Shown here piece after piece: positions 13,602 to 15,437 of a stretch of 15,437 bases of DNA. The stretch covers positions 51,153-66,589 of the forward strand of contig QAMI01000019.1 in NCBI GenBank assembly GCA_003150395.1, written 5' to 3'. The translations under genes were made by a program, and so were the position numbers. Positions within the stretch are counted from its first letter, which is position 1. Each line of letters starts with the position of its first letter. This DNA comes from Candidatus Gastranaerophilales bacterium. GTDB taxonomy: Bacteria; Cyanobacteriota; Vampirovibrionia; Gastranaerophilales; Gastranaerophilaceae. The notes under the pieces are model-generated. The model was not told the DNA's origin and ran no database searches. It saw only the letters and a program-made list of their open reading frames with translations.

Positions 13602-15437
13602 TTATCCCGCACAATTAAGTGTGAAATCATCATTTAGTGTACCACTATAAGTTTTATTATAACTTGAAGAACCTCCGCAATATGGTGAAGCATAATTACC
13701 ATCACTAGAAGTACTTCCATTATAGTATGTATGGTATTGTAAATTAGATATTGAATACTTTGATCCTTTCGGAACTTCAATACTTAAAGAACCTGATGTC
13801 TCCCCACCAGATATAGTTATTGATTCAAAATTGGTGTACTTCTTTCCGGTCGGTTCAACCACCTCTAAAAAAAAGTTACAATCAGTTCTATCACCACTAC
13901 CATGAGGCATTGAAAGCTTAACAGTTATAGTTTTATTTTCAACAACAGGTTTAACTGAACAGCCTTCGCAACCAAATTCTGCCTTGGAACTGTAAGACGA
14001 ATTTGCATTTTTTAAAGGGATAGTTATTTTTGAAGGATTAAACTTACTCCAACTAAATTGACAGCCATCACCTTGTTTACATGTATGCCCTGATACTGAG
14101 CCGGTTATCGTATATGTTGCGCCAACTGGAACTGAAAATTGTGTACTTGACGAAGAGGTATCAGTTGGTGAAAGTGTACCGGTTTTGCTAAACCCCTTGT
14201 TACTTGTTACTGAATATTTTACACTTGCGCCTGATACACAGCATGAGCTAACATCTGCAGTTAATGTTATGTTTGATTCCTTAGGATCAGGTTTAGCTTC
14301 ACCGCATACGGCTTTAATACTTATTTTGCCGGTTTCTCCTTCTGCTATGGTTATTGAAGTACTTGGAGACATTGAGGCAGAGTTAGGTAATCCCCAAGCA
14401 TCATCTTGTTGACTTTCTTTTTTACGTACCTCTATTGATTTTATTAAGGTATATTTACCTGCGGCTACTTCTTGAGTTACAGAACCATATGCTTTTTCCT
14501 TTCCATAATCTATTGAATATTTGTTTGTTCCGCTTAATGTTACAGTACCCTTTACCGCATCACAGTCAGAATCCCAAGAGACTGTTACTTGAGTTTTTGC
14601 CGCAGGGGCGTCTTTACACTCACCGGTTACGGATACTGTGGATGTATTACCGACTGTTACATCCACTGTACTCGGAGATACCGAATAAGTACCACCATCT
14701 GACGACCACGGGCAAGTTACGCTGTTATCAGTCTTCTTACAGAATTTTATGTTCTCTGCAGTTACATTGTATTTGCCTGGCATTACAGACGCACAATGAC
14801 TTTCTCCTGAAGCTCCGTTTCCAAATACGCATTCACTGGAACCCACTTTTACTTTGCCTTGTAAACCATCACAACCAGTAGTACTCCATTTTATCTTGAC
14901 ATCTCCTCGGGAGGTTGTGCCGCATGGGATTTCTTCATAATTTACAGGAATTAAATTCGATTTGCCGGCCACGACTTCAAAATTGTCGGGGGATGTCATA
15001 AGAGAAGTCATAGGCGCCCACCAGTTGCCGGTATTATTTCCTGTGTAAGTTACATACCATTGTGATACGCGTGGCAAAAGAGAATATATACCGGGTGAAA
15101 GTTTTAGGCAAGCCTCTTTTGGCCCTACTATCAAGAATTTGCCACGACCACCTGTTGTTTTTTGTATTATTTCATTAACACCATTACCTGTTATTTGCAA
15201 AGTCCACATTGCTCCGGTAACACGTCCTGGACCATTTTGAGAGGGTTGATAGTATGCATTGCATGGGCTGAACATTGGTTGAAAACATACATCTGTTTCT
15301 GCATTTTGAGCTACACATTTGCCGGTAAGGTCGACTACTCCGTCTTTGTCAACTATTGCAACTTTTACATCGCTTGCAGCAGCGCTGTTGTTGAACATGT
15401 ATCCGTCTTTGGGCGTTACTACGACCGTGTGAGTACC
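13602..15437 (-). CDS. Secreted repeat protein with Cys-paired beta-sandwich-like modules (5' end outside window)
   Basis: The frame is open to the right edge, so the ATG at 15398 is internal; 611 residues are visible and the true start and any signal peptide lie outside. I do not recognise a named family. The visible part is made of about five modules of roughly 95-110 residues: 15221-14922, 14906-14616, 14597-14304, 14276-13968 and 13934-13611. Each has an early strand with Cys (GCDGLQG, DCDAVKG, SCCVSGA, DCNFFLE), a central (P/A)-x-G-x-Y-like turn (SPGIY, MPGKY, AAGKY, VPVGATY, VPKGSKY), often an SPS/NPS segment, and a last strand ending in Cys (EEIPC, VTGEC, IKAVC, EFGCEGC, LNC). The G-x-Y turn recalls prealbumin-like/Cna-B folds. 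Ser/Thr/Asn/Gly richness and many cysteines point to an extracytoplasmic, disulfide-bonded protein. There is no C-terminal sorting signal or membrane anchor; the protein stops two residues after the last Cys. Confidence 0.8.
   Translation of the reverse strand, partial: GTHTVVVTPKDGYMFNNSAAASDVKVAIVDKDGVVDLTGKCVAQNAETDVCFQPMFSPCNAYYQPSQNGPGRVTGAMWTLQITGNGVNEIIQKTTGGRGKFLIVGPKEACLKLSPGIYSLLPRVSQWYVTYTGNNTGNWWAPMTSLMTSPDNFEVVAGKSNLIPVNYEEIPCGTTSRGDVKIKWSTTGCDGLQGKVKVGSSECVFGNGASGESHCASVMPGKYNVTAENIKFCKKTDNSVTCPWSSDGGTYSVSPSTVDVTVGNTSTVSVTGECKDAPAAKTQVTVSWDSDCDAVKGTVTLSGTNKYSIDYGKEKAYGSVTQEVAAGKYTLIKSIEVRKKESQQDDAWGLPNSASMSPSTSITIAEGETGKISIKAVCGEAKPDPKESNITLTADVSSCCVSGASVKYSVTSNKGFSKTGTLSPTDTSSSSTQFSVPVGATYTITGSVSGHTCKQGDGCQFSWSKFNPSKITIPLKNANSSYSSKAEFGCEGCSVKPVVENKTITVKLSMPHGSGDRTDCNFFLEVVEPTGKKYTNFESITISGGETSGSLSIEVPKGSKYSISNLQYHTYYNGSTSSDGNYASPYCGGSSSYNKTYSGTLNDDFTLNCAG

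Noticed and set aside
14435..14881. A 148-codon plus-strand frame inside the surface-protein gene.
   Set aside because: It is a Leu/His/Tyr-rich shadow translation of a Ser/Thr/Gly-rich repeat gene on the other strand, with no family features.

Overview
The window is AT-rich DNA from a bacterium with an outer membrane: it encodes a complete three-part RND efflux pump with a TolC-type outer-membrane channel. Gene content (a short B12-dependent ribonucleotide reductase, a DctA/GltP-type carboxylate symporter, a Cys-rich secreted repeat protein, small lineage-restricted proteins) and the base composition fit an uncultured host-associated lineage such as Gastranaerophilales/Vampirovibrionia. That placement is a guess from style, not a demonstrated match; no rRNA or tRNA is present to anchor it.

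Layout. The left edge (minus strand) holds the first 20 codons of isoleucyl-tRNA synthetase, overlapped by one base by a complete sodium/proton dicarboxylate or amino-acid symporter. Divergent from these, on the plus strand, is nrdJ. It is followed by a 332-base non-coding stretch full of short GGAC/GTCC hairpins, a 20-base repeat and a GC-rich hairpin. Next come a 174-residue membrane-anchored protein of unknown function with a strong terminator, then a two-gene unit uppS-rdgB (undecaprenyl diphosphate synthase and dITP/XTP pyrophosphatase) with a near-consensus promoter. From 5948 to about 11990 lies the efflux operon: promoter with a 16-bp palindrome at the predicted start of transcription, membrane-fusion protein, RND transporter, outer-membrane channel. 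A 94-residue basic orphan protein follows, ended by a terminator that also serves the convergent NAD kinase gene. Upstream of nadK are a 48-bp imperfect palindrome and a dispersed-repeat-like element with nested inverted repeats. The right edge (minus strand) is the 3' part of a gene for a secreted repeat protein made of about five beta-sandwich-like modules, each with paired cysteines; its 5' end is beyond the window.

How the genes work together. Most genes are housekeeping: nucleotide reduction (nrdJ), nucleotide-pool cleaning (rdgB), cell-wall lipid carrier (uppS), NADP supply (nadK), translation (ileS). The efflux operon forms one machine spanning inner membrane, periplasm and outer membrane; no regulator gene lies beside it, yet its promoter carries an operator-like palindrome. 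The least explained material is the Cys-paired surface protein, the two small orphan proteins, the structured leader ahead of the RND transporter gene, and several palindromic intergenic elements.
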